64,000 nucleotides of DNA from Treponema sp. (GTDB taxonomy: Bacteria > Spirochaetota > Spirochaetia > Treponematales > Treponemataceae), in contig JAFZRP010000114.1 in assembly GCA_017619795.1 (NCBI GenBank), forward strand, positions 62,001-126,000, in the 5' to 3' direction. This document shows positions 1 to 8,409 of this stretch, piece after piece. Both the position numbers and the translations under genes were made by a program. Each line of letters begins with the position of its first letter. The stretch's first letter is position 1. The notes below the pieces were generated by a model that did not search any database, was not told the DNA's origin, and saw only the letters and a program-made list of their open reading frames with translations.

Positions 1-1166
1 TTCAGATCAAAGGCCCAGACATTATAGCCAAGGCAGACAATCACAGAAACTACAAAGGTTGCAGCTCCCAAAACCAAAACAGACTTTTTGCGGGTCCAGC
101 CGTATTTATCAATAACACTAGCGGTAATTGCTTCGAGGATTGAAACTGCAGAAGTAATAGCGGCAAATAAAACCATCACAAAGAAAAGCGCACCAAGGAT
201 ATAACCGAAAATACCGAGTGAATTGAAAATCTTAGGGAGGGCAACGAAAATCAAGCTTGTACCGGCTGTTTCAAGTCCTTCAACTCCAGAGAAAACAAAT
301 ACGGTTGGAATAATCATCAGACCGGCAAGAAATGCAATTCCAGTATCGAAGGCAATAATCTGATTTACAGATTTTTCAAGATTAACTTCCTTTTTCATAT
401 AAGAGCCGTACGCAATCATAATACCCATAGCAATACTGAGCGAATAGAAAAGCTGACCGATTGCATCAAGACAAATATGCAGGAAACCGCGGAAGGTTAA
501 GCCTTTGAAGTTTGGAATAAGATAGATTTTTGCGCCCTGTAAACCAGTTCTTGTAACGCCGTCGGCATCTGTAAACTTAAGGAAAAGTGCGTAGAACGAA
601 ATAAAAATTACGATTATTGCAAGAACAGGCATAAGAATCTTAGAAAACTTTTCGATTCCATCTTCAACGCCTTTATAAACTATATAGAAACAGGCACCGG
701 CAAAAAGGAAGGTGAACAAAAGTGGCTGCCAGCTGCCGGAAATAAAACTCTTGAAAAATCCGTCCTGAACAGCCATTGAGCCTTTTCCAATTATGTATGT
801 GAACATATATTTGATTACCCAGCCGCCGATTACGCAGTAGTATGGATAAATGATAAAAGGCACGACAAAAGAAAAAATGCCGAGCCACTTCCAGTTAGTT
901 TTAATTTCTCTGTAAGCGGTGAGCGGACCCTGCTGAGTTTTTCTTCCAAGGGCAACTTCTGTAATTAAAAGTGCAAATCCGAATGTCAGCGCAAACACCA
1001 GGTAAACAAGCAGGAACAAGCCGCCGCCATCCTTTGCTGCACAGTACGGAAAGCGCCATATATTTCCCAAGCCAACAGCACTACCGGCTGCCGCAAGAAC
1101 AAAACCCAAAGAACCTGTAAAAGAATTGCGCTCTTTTGTGTTTTCTGTTTTTAAATTATTTTCCAT
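1..1166 (-). CDS. Sodium-dependent transporter, NSS/SNF family (partial, 3' end outside window)
   Basis: This gene encodes an inner-membrane sodium:neurotransmitter-symporter family protein that probably imports an amino acid or related solute with Na+. Reading from the ATG at 1164-1166 on the minus strand gives MENNLKTENTKERNSF followed by GSLGFVLAAAGSAVGLGNIWRFPY, split here as the family hallmark motif (AGSAVGLGNIWRFP) in TM1. About 388 codons lie in the window, with many hydrophobic helices and no stop, so the C-terminus is missing. The substrate cannot be told from sequence. It diverges from the M16 peptidase gene across about 150 bp of AT-rich DNA that must hold both promoters. A second, complete family member lies at 22014-23435, and the two share the TM1 motif but are clearly different in sequence. 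The family call is secure; the substrate is unknown. Confidence 0.93.
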   Translation of the reverse strand, partial: MENNLKTENTKERNSFTGSLGFVLAAAGSAVGLGNIWRFPYCAAKDGGGLFLLVYLVFALTFGFALLITEVALGRKTQQGPLTAYREIKTNWKWLGIFSFVVPFIIYPYYCVIGGWVIKYMFTYIIGKGSMAVQDGFFKSFISGSWQPLLFTFLFAGACFYIVYKGVEDGIEKFSKILMPVLAIIVIFISFYALFLKFTDADGVTRTGLQGAKIYLIPNFKGLTFRGFLHICLDAIGQLFYSLSIAMGIMIAYGSYMKKEVNLEKSVNQIIAFDTGIAFLAGLMIIPTVFVFSGVEGLETAGTSLIFVALPKIFNSLGIFGYILGALFFVMVLFAAITSAVSILEAITASVIDKYGWTRKKSVLVLGAATFVVSVIVCLGYNVWAFDL

Positions 1167-1314
1167 GATAAAACCTCTGTAAAATCTTTTAATAATAATT
1201 TGTTATTATACCACAGTTTTTAAATAAGAAAATGGTACGGTTTTCAAATATTTAAAAAAGTGCTTTAATTACTATGTAATATTATGTACATAAGAAACTT
1301 CGGAGGATTTCATA

Positions 1315-4203
1315 ATGTTTGAAAAAAAAGCTTTCGCAAATAAAGTTTGGCTGCTTTTGACAGCCTTTGTTTTTGTTTCTTCGCTTTTAGTAACAGGCTG
1401 TAAATCTACAGATGTTGGCGAAAAAAACAATGGAAAAGCCGGCAGTAAAAACGCTGTTCAGGCAACCCCGCTTACTTTAGATTCAGCAGTAACAGTTGGC
1501 AATCTTGATAATGGGATGACCTATTATATCCGCCACAACGAGGAACCAAAAAACAGAATAATTCTGCGCCTTGTGGTAAAAGCCGGCTCCTGCATGGAAG
1601 AAGAAGACCAGCAGGGAATTGCTCACTTTATAGAGCATCTTGCCTTTAACGGCACAGAGCATTTTGAAAAATCTGCAATCGTAGATTATTTTGAACGAAT
1701 TGGCATGAACTTTGGTGCAGACTTAAATGCCTACACCTCTTTTGAAGAGACCGTTTACAAGCTCGAAATCCCGGCCGATGATCCGGAAATCTTAAAGCAG
1801 GCACTTCTTATTTTAAGAGACTGGGCTTGTGCCGTTTCTTTCCCACAGGAAGAAATTGACAAGGAACGCGGTGTAGTAAACGAGGAGTGGAGACTCCGAC
1901 AGGGACTTCAGGGTCGTATTTCCGACAAACAGGTTCCTCTTTTGCTTAAGGATTCAATGTTCGAAAAGCGTCTGCCAATTGGAAAAATGGATATTGTTAA
2001 TACAGTTTCCCGCGAAAGGATTCTGGACTTTTACAATAAATGGTACCGCCCTGATTTAATGTCGGTTATTGCAGTAGGTGATATTGATACAGCTGTTCTT
2101 GAAGATGTACTTAAACAGACAATGCAGACAATCCCTGCAAAAACAGAACCACTTGATTACCCAGAGTTCAAAATCCCTTATTCTTCAGAAAGAGAAATCT
2201 GCAGGATGAGCGACCCAGAACAGAAATATACAATCGTAAATATTTACAGCCGCCACGAAGCCGTAAATAGAAAAACAGTAGAAGAAGCCCGCAAGGTTGT
2301 TATTGATGAAATTATTACCTCTGTTTTGGATCAGCGTCTTTCCGAAATTACAAATACAATGGATGCTCCGTGGATTGCCGCTGGAATTGGAGAAAACAGA
2401 TTTACAAACTCTACAGCCTTTTACTATCTGGGCTTTGTACCAAAACAGGATATGTTCATGCAGTCAGAAATGGCTATGCTCGATGAATATGACAGACTTC
2501 TTTATCATGGAGTTACAGAATCGGAGCTGGAACGCTTTAAGAAATATTTCCTCTCTGAGGTTGAGCTTTATTACACAAACAAAGACAAAATCAATTCTGC
2601 CGAGCATGCAGACACAATCATCAGCTATATCTTAACCGGAAAATCTTATATTTCTGCACAAGACTATTACGACATTTTTACACAACTTATTCCATCTATA
2701 ACCCTGGACGAAGTAAACGCAGCAATTCCTTCCGTTTTCCCAGAGCGCGGTACAAAAATGTTTGTGCTCTATGATAATGTTGTAACAGATATTCCGGACG
2801 ATTACACAATTCAAACTCTCTGGACAGATTATGCCAGCGACGAAATTACTGCATATAAAGATGATGTTGAAGACGATGAGCTTATGGAACGCCCTTCTAA
2901 AAAAGGAAAAGTTTCTTCTAAAAAAGAAATTGCAGAGCTTGGTGTAACTGAGTACCGCTTAAACAACGGAATCAGAATCATCACTAAACAAACAGATTTT
3001 GAGGCAAACACAATTTATATGAAGGTAAGCAGTAAGGGAGGTTTGTTCTATCTTAAGGATGAAGATATTCCTTCTGCAAAAGCAACACTGGAATACGCAA
3101 TAATGTCCGGCTTAAACGGCATGACATACAATCAGCTGATTAAGAAAATTACTTCAAAACAGGTAAACCTCAATTTTAATATTTACGACACAAAAGAAAC
3201 CTTTGACGGTGCCTGCCGTGGCGAAGATACAGAAGCTCTGCTGCAGCTTATGAACCTTATGTTCTCAAAAACTCAGTTCAATGACGAAAGCTGGCAGACA
3301 CTTATGAACTCTTACACAACAATGGCAAAGAATCATGGTCAGCAGCCAAACGAGCTCTTTGACGACAAAATCTGTGAGCTTCTTTATGGAAAAGATATCC
3401 GCCGTTCACCATTCAATATGGATTTTGTAGAAAAAATGAACCCACAGGTTTCTGAAAGAATCTATCACGAGCGCTTTGCTAATCCTGCAGACTTTACCTT
3501 TACTTTCGTTGGTGATTTTGATGAAGAGAACCTTATTGAATTGTGCTGCTACTATCTTGGAACTCTCAAAACCTCAAAGGACCGCGAAGAAACTGTTTAT
3601 AAATATTGGGATTTCCCTAAGGGCAAGCCTTCTGCAGTTGTAGAAAAAGGACTGGATCAGCAGGGGCGTGTTTATATGTGCTTTGGTGGAAAGCTTCCTG
3701 CTTCTAAAGATTTGGAAACAGGCTTTTACGAAAGCGAGATTATGGAGCAGCTTGAGGCTTTGTTCGATATTCGTTTGCGTGAGGTTATCCGCGAAGATAA
3801 GAGCGGCTCATACGGTATTGGCTTAAACGGCTACATCGACGGTTATCCAGAGCGCTTCTACAGATTCGAAATTGATTTTGGTTGTGAACCGGAACGCTGT
3901 CAGGAGCTTGCAGATACAGTTATAAGCGTTATCAAAGATGTTCAGGCAAATGGTGTAGATGATATTTACATCGAAAAGCTTCAGGAAACAAGCCGCCGTT
4001 CTTTCGAGGTTTACAAGCGAAACAACAAATGGTGGATTAACAAAATTGATGCTGGTCTTGTGTTTGATTATGAACCGCTCTGGCTTACCTCCGACACAGA
4101 CAAAATTGCTACCTGGATTACAGCCGACGCACTTCATGCTGCCGCTAAAAAATATTTGAACACAGATAATTATGTAACTGTATTCTTGAAGCCGGAAAAA
4201 TAA
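1315..4203 (+). CDS. M16 (pitrilysin/PqqL-like) zinc metallopeptidase, lipoprotein
   Basis: This is a predicted zinc-dependent peptidase of family M16, anchored as a lipoprotein and so acting in the periplasm or on a membrane surface. Residues 1-28 form a signal peptide ending in the lipobox LVTGC, with Cys29 as the lipidated residue. The inverted zinc motif HxxEH is seen as H104-F-I-E-H108, and the third ligand is probably E191 in the segment ERGVVNEEW. At 962 aa it matches two-tandem M16 proteins such as PqqL (about 930 aa), in which the C-terminal M16 repeat lacks the zinc motif. The start is supported by a GGAGG sequence a few bases upstream of the ATG at 1315. A palindromic element follows the stop codon directly and precedes the MATE gene. 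It is probably a peptide-degrading enzyme; a role in pyrroloquinoline quinone is not implied. Confidence 0.93.
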   Translation: MFEKKAFANKVWLLLTAFVFVSSLLVTGCKSTDVGEKNNGKAGSKNAVQATPLTLDSAVTVGNLDNGMTYYIRHNEEPKNRIILRLVVKAGSCMEEEDQQGIAHFIEHLAFNGTEHFEKSAIVDYFERIGMNFGADLNAYTSFEETVYKLEIPADDPEILKQALLILRDWACAVSFPQEEIDKERGVVNEEWRLRQGLQGRISDKQVPLLLKDSMFEKRLPIGKMDIVNTVSRERILDFYNKWYRPDLMSVIAVGDIDTAVLEDVLKQTMQTIPAKTEPLDYPEFKIPYSSEREICRMSDPEQKYTIVNIYSRHEAVNRKTVEEARKVVIDEIITSVLDQRLSEITNTMDAPWIAAGIGENRFTNSTAFYYLGFVPKQDMFMQSEMAMLDEYDRLLYHGVTESELERFKKYFLSEVELYYTNKDKINSAEHADTIISYILTGKSYISAQDYYDIFTQLIPSITLDEVNAAIPSVFPERGTKMFVLYDNVVTDIPDDYTIQTLWTDYASDEITAYKDDVEDDELMERPSKKGKVSSKKEIAELGVTEYRLNNGIRIITKQTDFEANTIYMKVSSKGGLFYLKDEDIPSAKATLEYAIMSGLNGMTYNQLIKKITSKQVNLNFNIYDTKETFDGACRGEDTEALLQLMNLMFSKTQFNDESWQTLMNSYTTMAKNHGQQPNELFDDKICELLYGKDIRRSPFNMDFVEKMNPQVSERIYHERFANPADFTFTFVGDFDEENLIELCCYYLGTLKTSKDREETVYKYWDFPKGKPSAVVEKGLDQQGRVYMCFGGKLPASKDLETGFYESEIMEQLEALFDIRLREVIREDKSGSYGIGLNGYIDGYPERFYRFEIDFGCEPERCQELADTVISVIKDVQANGVDDIYIEKLQETSRRSFEVYKRNNKWWINKIDAGLVFDYEPLWLTSDTDKIATWITADALHAAAKKYLNTDNYVTVFLKPEK

Positions 4204-4204
4204 C

Positions 4205-4233
4205 TGTCATTGCCGTGCTTGACACGGCAATCT
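4205..4233. repeat. Type-A dispersed palindrome, copy 1
   Basis: The element begins TGTC and has 9-bp arms at 4209-4217 (ATTGCCGTG) and 4223-4231 (CACGGCAAT), a 5-base loop CTTGA, then TCTTT. It starts two bases after the M16 stop codon. Related copies are at 25845-25873 and 29272-29300. Their arms differ from this one by paired changes, so the palindrome itself is conserved. The hairpin followed by a short T-tract may double as a weak terminator. A TTG-initiated reading frame through the element (from 4210) is probably not the real start of the next gene. Confidence 0.75.
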
Positions 4234-4254
4234 TTACACAAAATAATAATACGT

Positions 4255-5685
4255 ATGATCCCGAATCAACCTACCAACCAATCAGCTAATGCCGACGCTC
4301 AATATAATAAAATGGTAAATACTCCTGTATGGAAGCTTGTAACTGTACTTGCAATTCCTACAGTTATTTCCATGCTCATTACCGCAATTTACAATACCGC
4401 TGACACCTTCTTTGTGTCTCAGCTTAGTACACAGGCAAGTGCAGCGGTTGGTATTGTTTTCCCGATTATGAGTATTATTCAGGCGTGCGGCTTTACACTT
4501 GGAATGGGTAGTGGAAGCTTAATTTCCATAAAGCTCGGGCAGAAAAAGAATGATGAAGCAACAGTCATTTCTTCAACAGCTTTCTTTACCGCCCTGGCTA
4601 TTGGTCTTTTAATCACAATATTTGGTAATATTTTTTCCGGCGGATTGCTCAGTCTGGTTGGAGCTTCGGAATCTGTTCTTCCTTACGCCAAGGATTATGC
4701 GCGCTTTATTTTCTGGGGTGCACCTTTTATGTGTGCTTCGTTTGTTTTGAACAACGTCCTGCGCTCAGAAGGAAAAGCCTTTTTCAGTATGATTGCCCTT
4801 ACAACCGGCGGAATCATCAACATCATTCTGGATCCATTTTTTATTTTTAAGGATCTGGCGCTCTTTGGCGGAGTAATAAACTTAAAGGGCTTTGGACTCG
4901 GCATAAGCGGTGCAGCAATCGCAACCTTAATCAGCCAGTTTATAAGCTTTAATATTCTCTTTTCATTTTATCTGCGCCGTAAATCCGTTTGCCGCATGAA
5001 CATAAAGTTTTTCTCAAAAGATATCCGCGTGCTTGGACGAATTGTTTCAACAGGCTTTCCTTCACTTGCCCGCCAGGGACTTGCAAGCTTTGCCACAATT
5101 CTTTTGAACACAGCCGCCGCAGTTTACGGAGATTCAACCGTTGCCGCAATGACAATCGCCACAAGAATCATAATGTTTGTTGCCAGCATGATAATTGGAA
5201 TTGGACAAGGCTTTAGTCCGGTAAGCGGTTACAACTACGGAGCAAAACGTTACGACCGCGTAAAAAAAGCGTGGTTGTTTATGGTTTTAAGCGGCTTTGC
5301 GGTTATGGCAGTTTTCTCAACAATCGTGTTTATTTTTGCGCCACAGATTATAAAAGCCTTCCGCAACGACGAAGCAGTAATCGCTGTAGGAACAGTTGCC
5401 CTCCGCTGGCAGATTGCGTTTATTCCTCTTCACCCGCTGATTATTGGAACAAATATGCTCATGCAGTCAACCCGTCACGTAAAGCAGGCTACCTTCCTTT
5501 CCATGAACCGCCAGGGCTTCTATTTTATCCCGGCCATTTTGATTCTTCCTCGTCTATTAGGTCTTTTCGGTGTAGAAATCAGCCAGGCAATTGCCGACCT
5601 TTTAAGCACCTTTACCGCCATTCCATACCTGGTTTGGTTTTTCAGGAAGTTGAGACACTTAGAGTCCTATATTAAATTAACATAA
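4255..5685 (+). CDS. MATE family multidrug/cation efflux transporter
   Basis: The protein is an inner-membrane exporter of the multi-antimicrobial extrusion family, expected to expel organic cations or drugs in exchange for Na+ or H+. The N-terminal segment LAIPTVISMLITAIYNTAD is typical of the first MATE helix. The protein has about 12 hydrophobic helices, two similar halves, and the usual QACGFTLGMGSGSLISIKLG region. The ATG at 4255 gives 476 aa. An upstream TTG at 4210 would give 491 aa but lies inside the palindrome. An ATG at 4312, just before the conserved region, is a further option, and none of the three has a clear Shine-Dalgarno sequence. The 3' end overlaps the convergent toxin gene by 19 bp. 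The family call is secure; the start is uncertain. Confidence 0.92.
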   Translation: MIPNQPTNQSANADAQYNKMVNTPVWKLVTVLAIPTVISMLITAIYNTADTFFVSQLSTQASAAVGIVFPIMSIIQACGFTLGMGSGSLISIKLGQKKNDEATVISSTAFFTALAIGLLITIFGNIFSGGLLSLVGASESVLPYAKDYARFIFWGAPFMCASFVLNNVLRSEGKAFFSMIALTTGGIINIILDPFFIFKDLALFGGVINLKGFGLGISGAAIATLISQFISFNILFSFYLRRKSVCRMNIKFFSKDIRVLGRIVSTGFPSLARQGLASFATILLNTAAAVYGDSTVAAMTIATRIIMFVASMIIGIGQGFSPVSGYNYGAKRYDRVKKAWLFMVLSGFAVMAVFSTIVFIFAPQIIKAFRNDEAVIAVGTVALRWQIAFIPLHPLIIGTNMLMQSTRHVKQATFLSMNRQGFYFIPAILILPRLLGLFGVEISQAIADLLSTFTAIPYLVWFFRKLRHLESYIKLT

Positions 5686-5981
5686 TCTCTTTTTGCATAA
5701 AAAATACGCATAATTGATATTTCTTTTTTATCATCGTCAATTAAATAAAGTGCAATGTAATTTTTTTTAAATAAGAATCGATGATATCCTTCAGATTGTA
5801 GAACTAAATCATTACTTAGCGGATACATATATGGATTATCTGCAATATTTTCTTTTTCTTTCAGAAACTCATCAAGCAAACTATTAGCAGCATTTGCATT
5901 ACAAAGTTTATCTGTTAAGTATGTTACAATATCAGATAAATCCTGTTCTGCTTTTTCCATGATTCTGACATTATAAGCCAT
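5667..5981 (-). CDS. RelE/ParE-superfamily toxin
   Basis: This 104-aa protein is the toxin half of a type II toxin-antitoxin pair. It has the ParE/RelE pattern: an N-terminal strand (YNVRIMEKAEQDL), two helices (DIVTYLTDKL and SLLDEFLKEKENI), then strands containing GYHRFLFKKNYIALYLID and a C-terminal IMRIFYAKRDY. RelE-like members cleave mRNA on the ribosome and ParE-like members poison gyrase; the sequence does not decide between these. The start overlaps the antitoxin gene by 11 bp, which implies translational coupling. The 3' end runs 19 bp into the convergent MATE gene, so the two transcripts have complementary ends. Confidence 0.88.
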   Translation of the reverse strand: MAYNVRIMEKAEQDLSDIVTYLTDKLCNANAANSLLDEFLKEKENIADNPYMYPLSNDLVLQSEGYHRFLFKKNYIALYLIDDDKKEISIMRIFYAKRDYVNLI

Positions 5982-6231
5982 GTCTTTTCCTTATTCGTGA
6001 AACTGCATCTTCAACGGATGAACACCTTTCGTTTTTCATATCTTGCTTTGCTTCTTCAAGTTTTTCGTAAACATTTGCAAGGAAAAGTTTTTTTTCATAA
6101 GTTTCCATACTCATTAAAACCATATCCCCATATCCATTTTTAGTAACAAAAATAGGTTCATCTTCTTCATGGCAAAGTGTAGAGATTGCAGTTGTATTCT
6201 TTAAATCCCTAATAGGAACTATTTTTGGCAT
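5971..6231 (-). CDS. Phd/YefM-family antitoxin
   Basis: This 86-aa protein is the probable antitoxin and autorepressor for the downstream toxin. The N-terminal 60 residues follow the Phd/YefM pattern: IVPIRDLKNTTAISTLCHEE, then a strand EPIFVTKNGYGDMVLMSMET containing the family's PIFVTKNGYGDMVLMS core. The C-terminus is charged and presumably folds on the toxin. An excellent GGAGG ribosome-binding site precedes the ATG. A candidate promoter with an internal inverted repeat lies just upstream, consistent with autoregulation. Antitoxin first, with an 11-bp overlap into the toxin, is the standard gene order. Confidence 0.9.
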   Translation of the reverse strand: MPKIVPIRDLKNTTAISTLCHEEDEPIFVTKNGYGDMVLMSMETYEKKLFLANVYEKLEEAKQDMKNERCSSVEDAVSRIRKRHGL

Positions 6232-6251
6232 TTTATCCTCCTTGTGGGATT

Positions 6252-6281
6252 ATTGTACCACAACAAACAATGTCTTGTCTA
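6252..6281 (-). promoter_or_regulatory. Candidate promoter/operator of the toxin-antitoxin operon
   Basis: On the minus strand a TAGACA box (6276-6281) lies 18 bp before TACAAT (6252-6257), close to the sigma-70 consensus. The inverted repeat ATTGT-N10-ACAAT (6252-6271) spans the -10 box and spacer, which is where an antitoxin autorepressor would bind. The operator role is inference from position only. Confidence 0.45.
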
Positions 6282-6282
6282 C

Positions 6283-6304
6283 AAAAAAGGCGGGTTGCCC
6301 CGCC
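6283..6304 (-). terminator. Intrinsic terminator upstream of the toxin-antitoxin operon
   Basis: On the minus strand GGCGGG, a 4-base loop and CCCGCC form a GC-rich stem followed by six T residues. It would end a transcript coming from the right, so it insulates the antitoxin promoter, which starts just beyond it. Confidence 0.75.
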
Positions 6305-6446
6305 ATACATAAAACCATCCGTAGTTGTTTTAATTTAGCCTTTCTTTTATTGTTTCTAAATCTTTTAAATCCTTTTTATGCAGTTCAGATAATCATCGAC
6401 ATTATTACGCGCCTTCTCCGAAAAAAAAGGAAGAAGCACAAGCGGA

Positions 6447-6548
6447 TAAAAAATAACCCGCCTAAGTGTTCAGAGCACCGGCGGGCAAAAGTCTAGGTAA
6501 CTAGATTTAACCAATGGAGGCAAGACGCAGAATTGCGAATGCCTTTCC
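6447..6548 (-). ncRNA. Candidate small RNA of about 100 nt, family unknown
   Basis: On the minus strand an extended -10 box (TG-T-TATATT, the hexamer at 6555-6560) is followed about 70 bases later by a hairpin: CCCGCC/GGCGGG outer stem (6457-6462 with 6480-6485) and a GTG/CAC inner stem, ending in a T-rich tract. No reading frame of note fits between them. I do not recognise it as 6S, SRP RNA, tmRNA or RNase P. A -35 box is weak or absent, which is usual with extended -10 promoters. Confidence 0.4.
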
Positions 6549-6612
6549 TTTATCAATATAACATACCCTAATGAAAAAAAAAGTTATTTTTCTTCCAATT
6601 CATTTCAGATAT

Positions 6613-6645
6613 AAAAAAAGGCAGCCGATTGACAACCGGCTGCCC
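6613..6645 (-). terminator. Intrinsic terminator of the secreted xylanase gene
   Basis: GGCAGCCG (6620-6627) pairs perfectly with CGGCTGCC (6637-6644) around a 9-base loop. It is flanked by A-runs on the + strand that become T-runs for minus-strand transcription. It lies 22 bp past the xylanase stop, and symmetry allows it to work in both directions. Confidence 0.9.
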
Positions 6646-6667
6646 AAAAAAAATAGGAAGAAAACAT

Positions 6668-7885
6668 TTATTTTTTTAAGGTTTTGTAAACCTCTTTGTA
6701 ACTGTCTTTAATTGCGTAATACTTGTTATAAAGTCCGCAGAATGGTCCATTCATTTTGTAAGAATAATCACTGCGCTCCATAAAAGGATTATCGCACAAG
6801 CCCCAGATTGTAATGGCTGTAAAGTTCTGTCCTTCGTTTCGTGAATCTATAAGAACCTGGAAAAGCTTTCCATAGAACTTTGCATGCTTTGCCATTGTTT
6901 CTTCATCACCTTCGTAATTTCTAACGGCAACCTCTGTAAGCTGAACCTCAACACCAAGACTGCTGTAAGTTTTAATTGCATCCTTAATAAGAACTAAATC
7001 GCTGGCATTCATACAGCCGTTCTGTGAACCGTATCCGCCAATGTAGCCCTGCATTCCAACACCGTCGCAAAGCATTTCATCCTTGTTAAGATAGTTTACA
7101 AGATTTACAATTGCAGCTCTCTTATCAGGGTAGAAGGTATTGTAATCGTTATAGAAAAGCTTTATGTCCGGGTTCACCTGATTTACAACTTCACGTGCAC
7201 ACTGGAACGCAAATTTAACATAATCCTCACCAATTACATCATTAAAGATATTGGAAACACCACCGCGAGTTTTTCTTAAATGGAACTCGTTGCCGGGAAT
7301 CCATTCGTTAGAACCGTCTGCAACAGCTTCATTTACAACATCCCAGCAGTAAACAACGCCCGGGAAATTAGTTTCAAAGTGAGTAACAACATCAGTAATG
7401 TAATACTTTAAGCGGTCCTTCATTGTTTCGGAATCAACAAAATTACCATCAGTTGTAAAGCCTTCTCGGAAGAACCAGTCCGGCATGTAAGCATCCCAAA
7501 CAAGTACGTGACCACGGATTCCAATGTTATTGTTCTGTGCAAATCTAGCGATAGTGTCTGCAACCTTGTAGTTCATAACAGGCTTGTTCTGTGCCTGGCA
7601 TGCAGACTGCTTGAGCAATGAATATGCCTTGAACTCGTTGCTTGCAGTAATTGTATTAAAATCATCCTTCAGCATTGCAAGATATTTACCGTCGCCTGCC
7701 TGGCTGTAGGAAATGTTTGCTCCAACCTTAAAGCCGTATGGTTCTGCAAGCTGATAGAGAGCAGCTGTTTTTTCAAAAACTTCAGGCTCCGGAGTTTTTG
7801 TGCTGGCACAGCTGATTAATGAAAATGAGAGTGATAAAGATAAAATCACAGAGAATAGTTTAGTTAATCGTTTAATATACATCAT
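6668..7885 (-). CDS. Endo-1,4-beta-xylanase, GH10, lipoprotein
   Basis: This enzyme hydrolyses internal beta-1,4 bonds of xylan. It carries a signal peptide ending in LISC with Cys26 as the lipid attachment site, so it should be held on a membrane surface facing the periplasm or outside. The rest (about 40-405) is a GH10 TIM barrel. The acid/base is E186 in WDVVNEA and the nucleophile is E318 in QLTEVAV. GHVLVW (residues 125-130) is the usual substrate-binding strand. At 405 aa it is a single-domain enzyme with no separate carbohydrate-binding module. The ATG-ATG start has no Shine-Dalgarno sequence, and a TATATT box lies about seven bases upstream, suggesting a leaderless message. It has its own terminator, and its partner is the signal-less GH10 at 13159-14304. 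Confidence 0.95.
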   Translation of the reverse strand: MMYIKRLTKLFSVILSLSLSFSLISCASTKTPEPEVFEKTAALYQLAEPYGFKVGANISYSQAGDGKYLAMLKDDFNTITASNEFKAYSLLKQSACQAQNKPVMNYKVADTIARFAQNNNIGIRGHVLVWDAYMPDWFFREGFTTDGNFVDSETMKDRLKYYITDVVTHFETNFPGVVYCWDVVNEAVADGSNEWIPGNEFHLRKTRGGVSNIFNDVIGEDYVKFAFQCAREVVNQVNPDIKLFYNDYNTFYPDKRAAIVNLVNYLNKDEMLCDGVGMQGYIGGYGSQNGCMNASDLVLIKDAIKTYSSLGVEVQLTEVAVRNYEGDEETMAKHAKFYGKLFQVLIDSRNEGQNFTAITIWGLCDNPFMERSDYSYKMNGPFCGLYNKYYAIKDSYKEVYKTLKK

Positions 7886-7953
7886 TTAATAAATATATGA
7901 TTGGAAGGTGGCTAAAAAAACAACGATAGTACCACCTTTTTTACACAAAAGTC

Positions 7954-8178
7954 TTATTTTTTGTTTTCGGCAATGATTAAGTATGCTTTGCTCATCATAT
8001 GTGGGAACAAGAGGTTATCTACATAATCTGGGCCGAGTTCGTTAAGAACTTTGTAGCGGGCACAGTTTTCCTTATTGCAAAGACAATACTTTGCTTTAAG
8101 AACTTCTGCTAAATCATTTTCAACAACAAGCTTGCCTTTGTAAAAAGGACAAGTTTCTAATTTTTCACAGACAGACAT
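7954..8178 (-). CDS. Small cysteine-rich protein, function unknown
   Basis: This 74-aa protein has no signal peptide. Its cysteines fall in the pattern C4-x5-C10-P-F-Y, then C32-x-C34-x4-C39-A-R-Y, which looks like a metal (zinc or Fe-S) site. I recall similar short proteins of the CPFY...YC...CARY type in spirochaetes and other bacteria without a known role. The gene stands alone between the xylanase and xylulokinase genes, reads opposite to xylB, and has only a weak purine-rich stretch ahead of the ATG. It might bind metal and act as a small regulator or partner, but nothing in the sequence proves this. Confidence 0.7.
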   Translation of the reverse strand: MSVCEKLETCPFYKGKLVVENDLAEVLKAKYCLCNKENCARYKVLNELGPDYVDNLLFPHMMSKAYLIIAENKK

Positions 8179-8409
8179 ATAACATTCTCTGAATAGGTAA
8201 AATATTTTGTAATCGATTTTTAAATGTTTGTTATATATAAGATAAAGGAGAATGATGTTTTTTTCAACATTTTTATATCGAAGTTGAACTATTTTTATGA
8301 AAAAGTTGAGTCAAAATCAGCAGAAAATAGGTATTTTTCCCACTTGACTATTAAGGTTTTTAAGATAAAAATTATAAAGTTATAATATAGAAAAAAATGG
8401 AGGAATATT

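Larger units (their letters stand above)
6232..6667. other. 436-bp intergenic region without a convincing protein gene
   Basis: Between the antitoxin start and the xylanase stop there are, in minus-strand order: the xylanase terminator (6613-6645), a small-RNA candidate (6447-6548), about 140 bp with no recognised content, another terminator (6283-6304) and the antitoxin promoter. Short frames exist on both strands; one on the minus strand ends in LHKKDLKDLETIKERLN but is preceded closely by an in-frame stop and has no start codon, so I do not call a gene. Confidence 0.6.

Noticed and set aside
4210..4254. TTG start that would lengthen the MATE protein by 15 residues
   Set aside because: The codons lie inside a dispersed palindrome and encode nothing typical of MATE N-termini.
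6242..6496. An 84-codon plus-strand frame in the gap before the xylanase
   Set aside because: It starts at TTG inside the antitoxin promoter, crosses two hairpins, is rich in Arg/Lys from A-runs and has no ribosome site.
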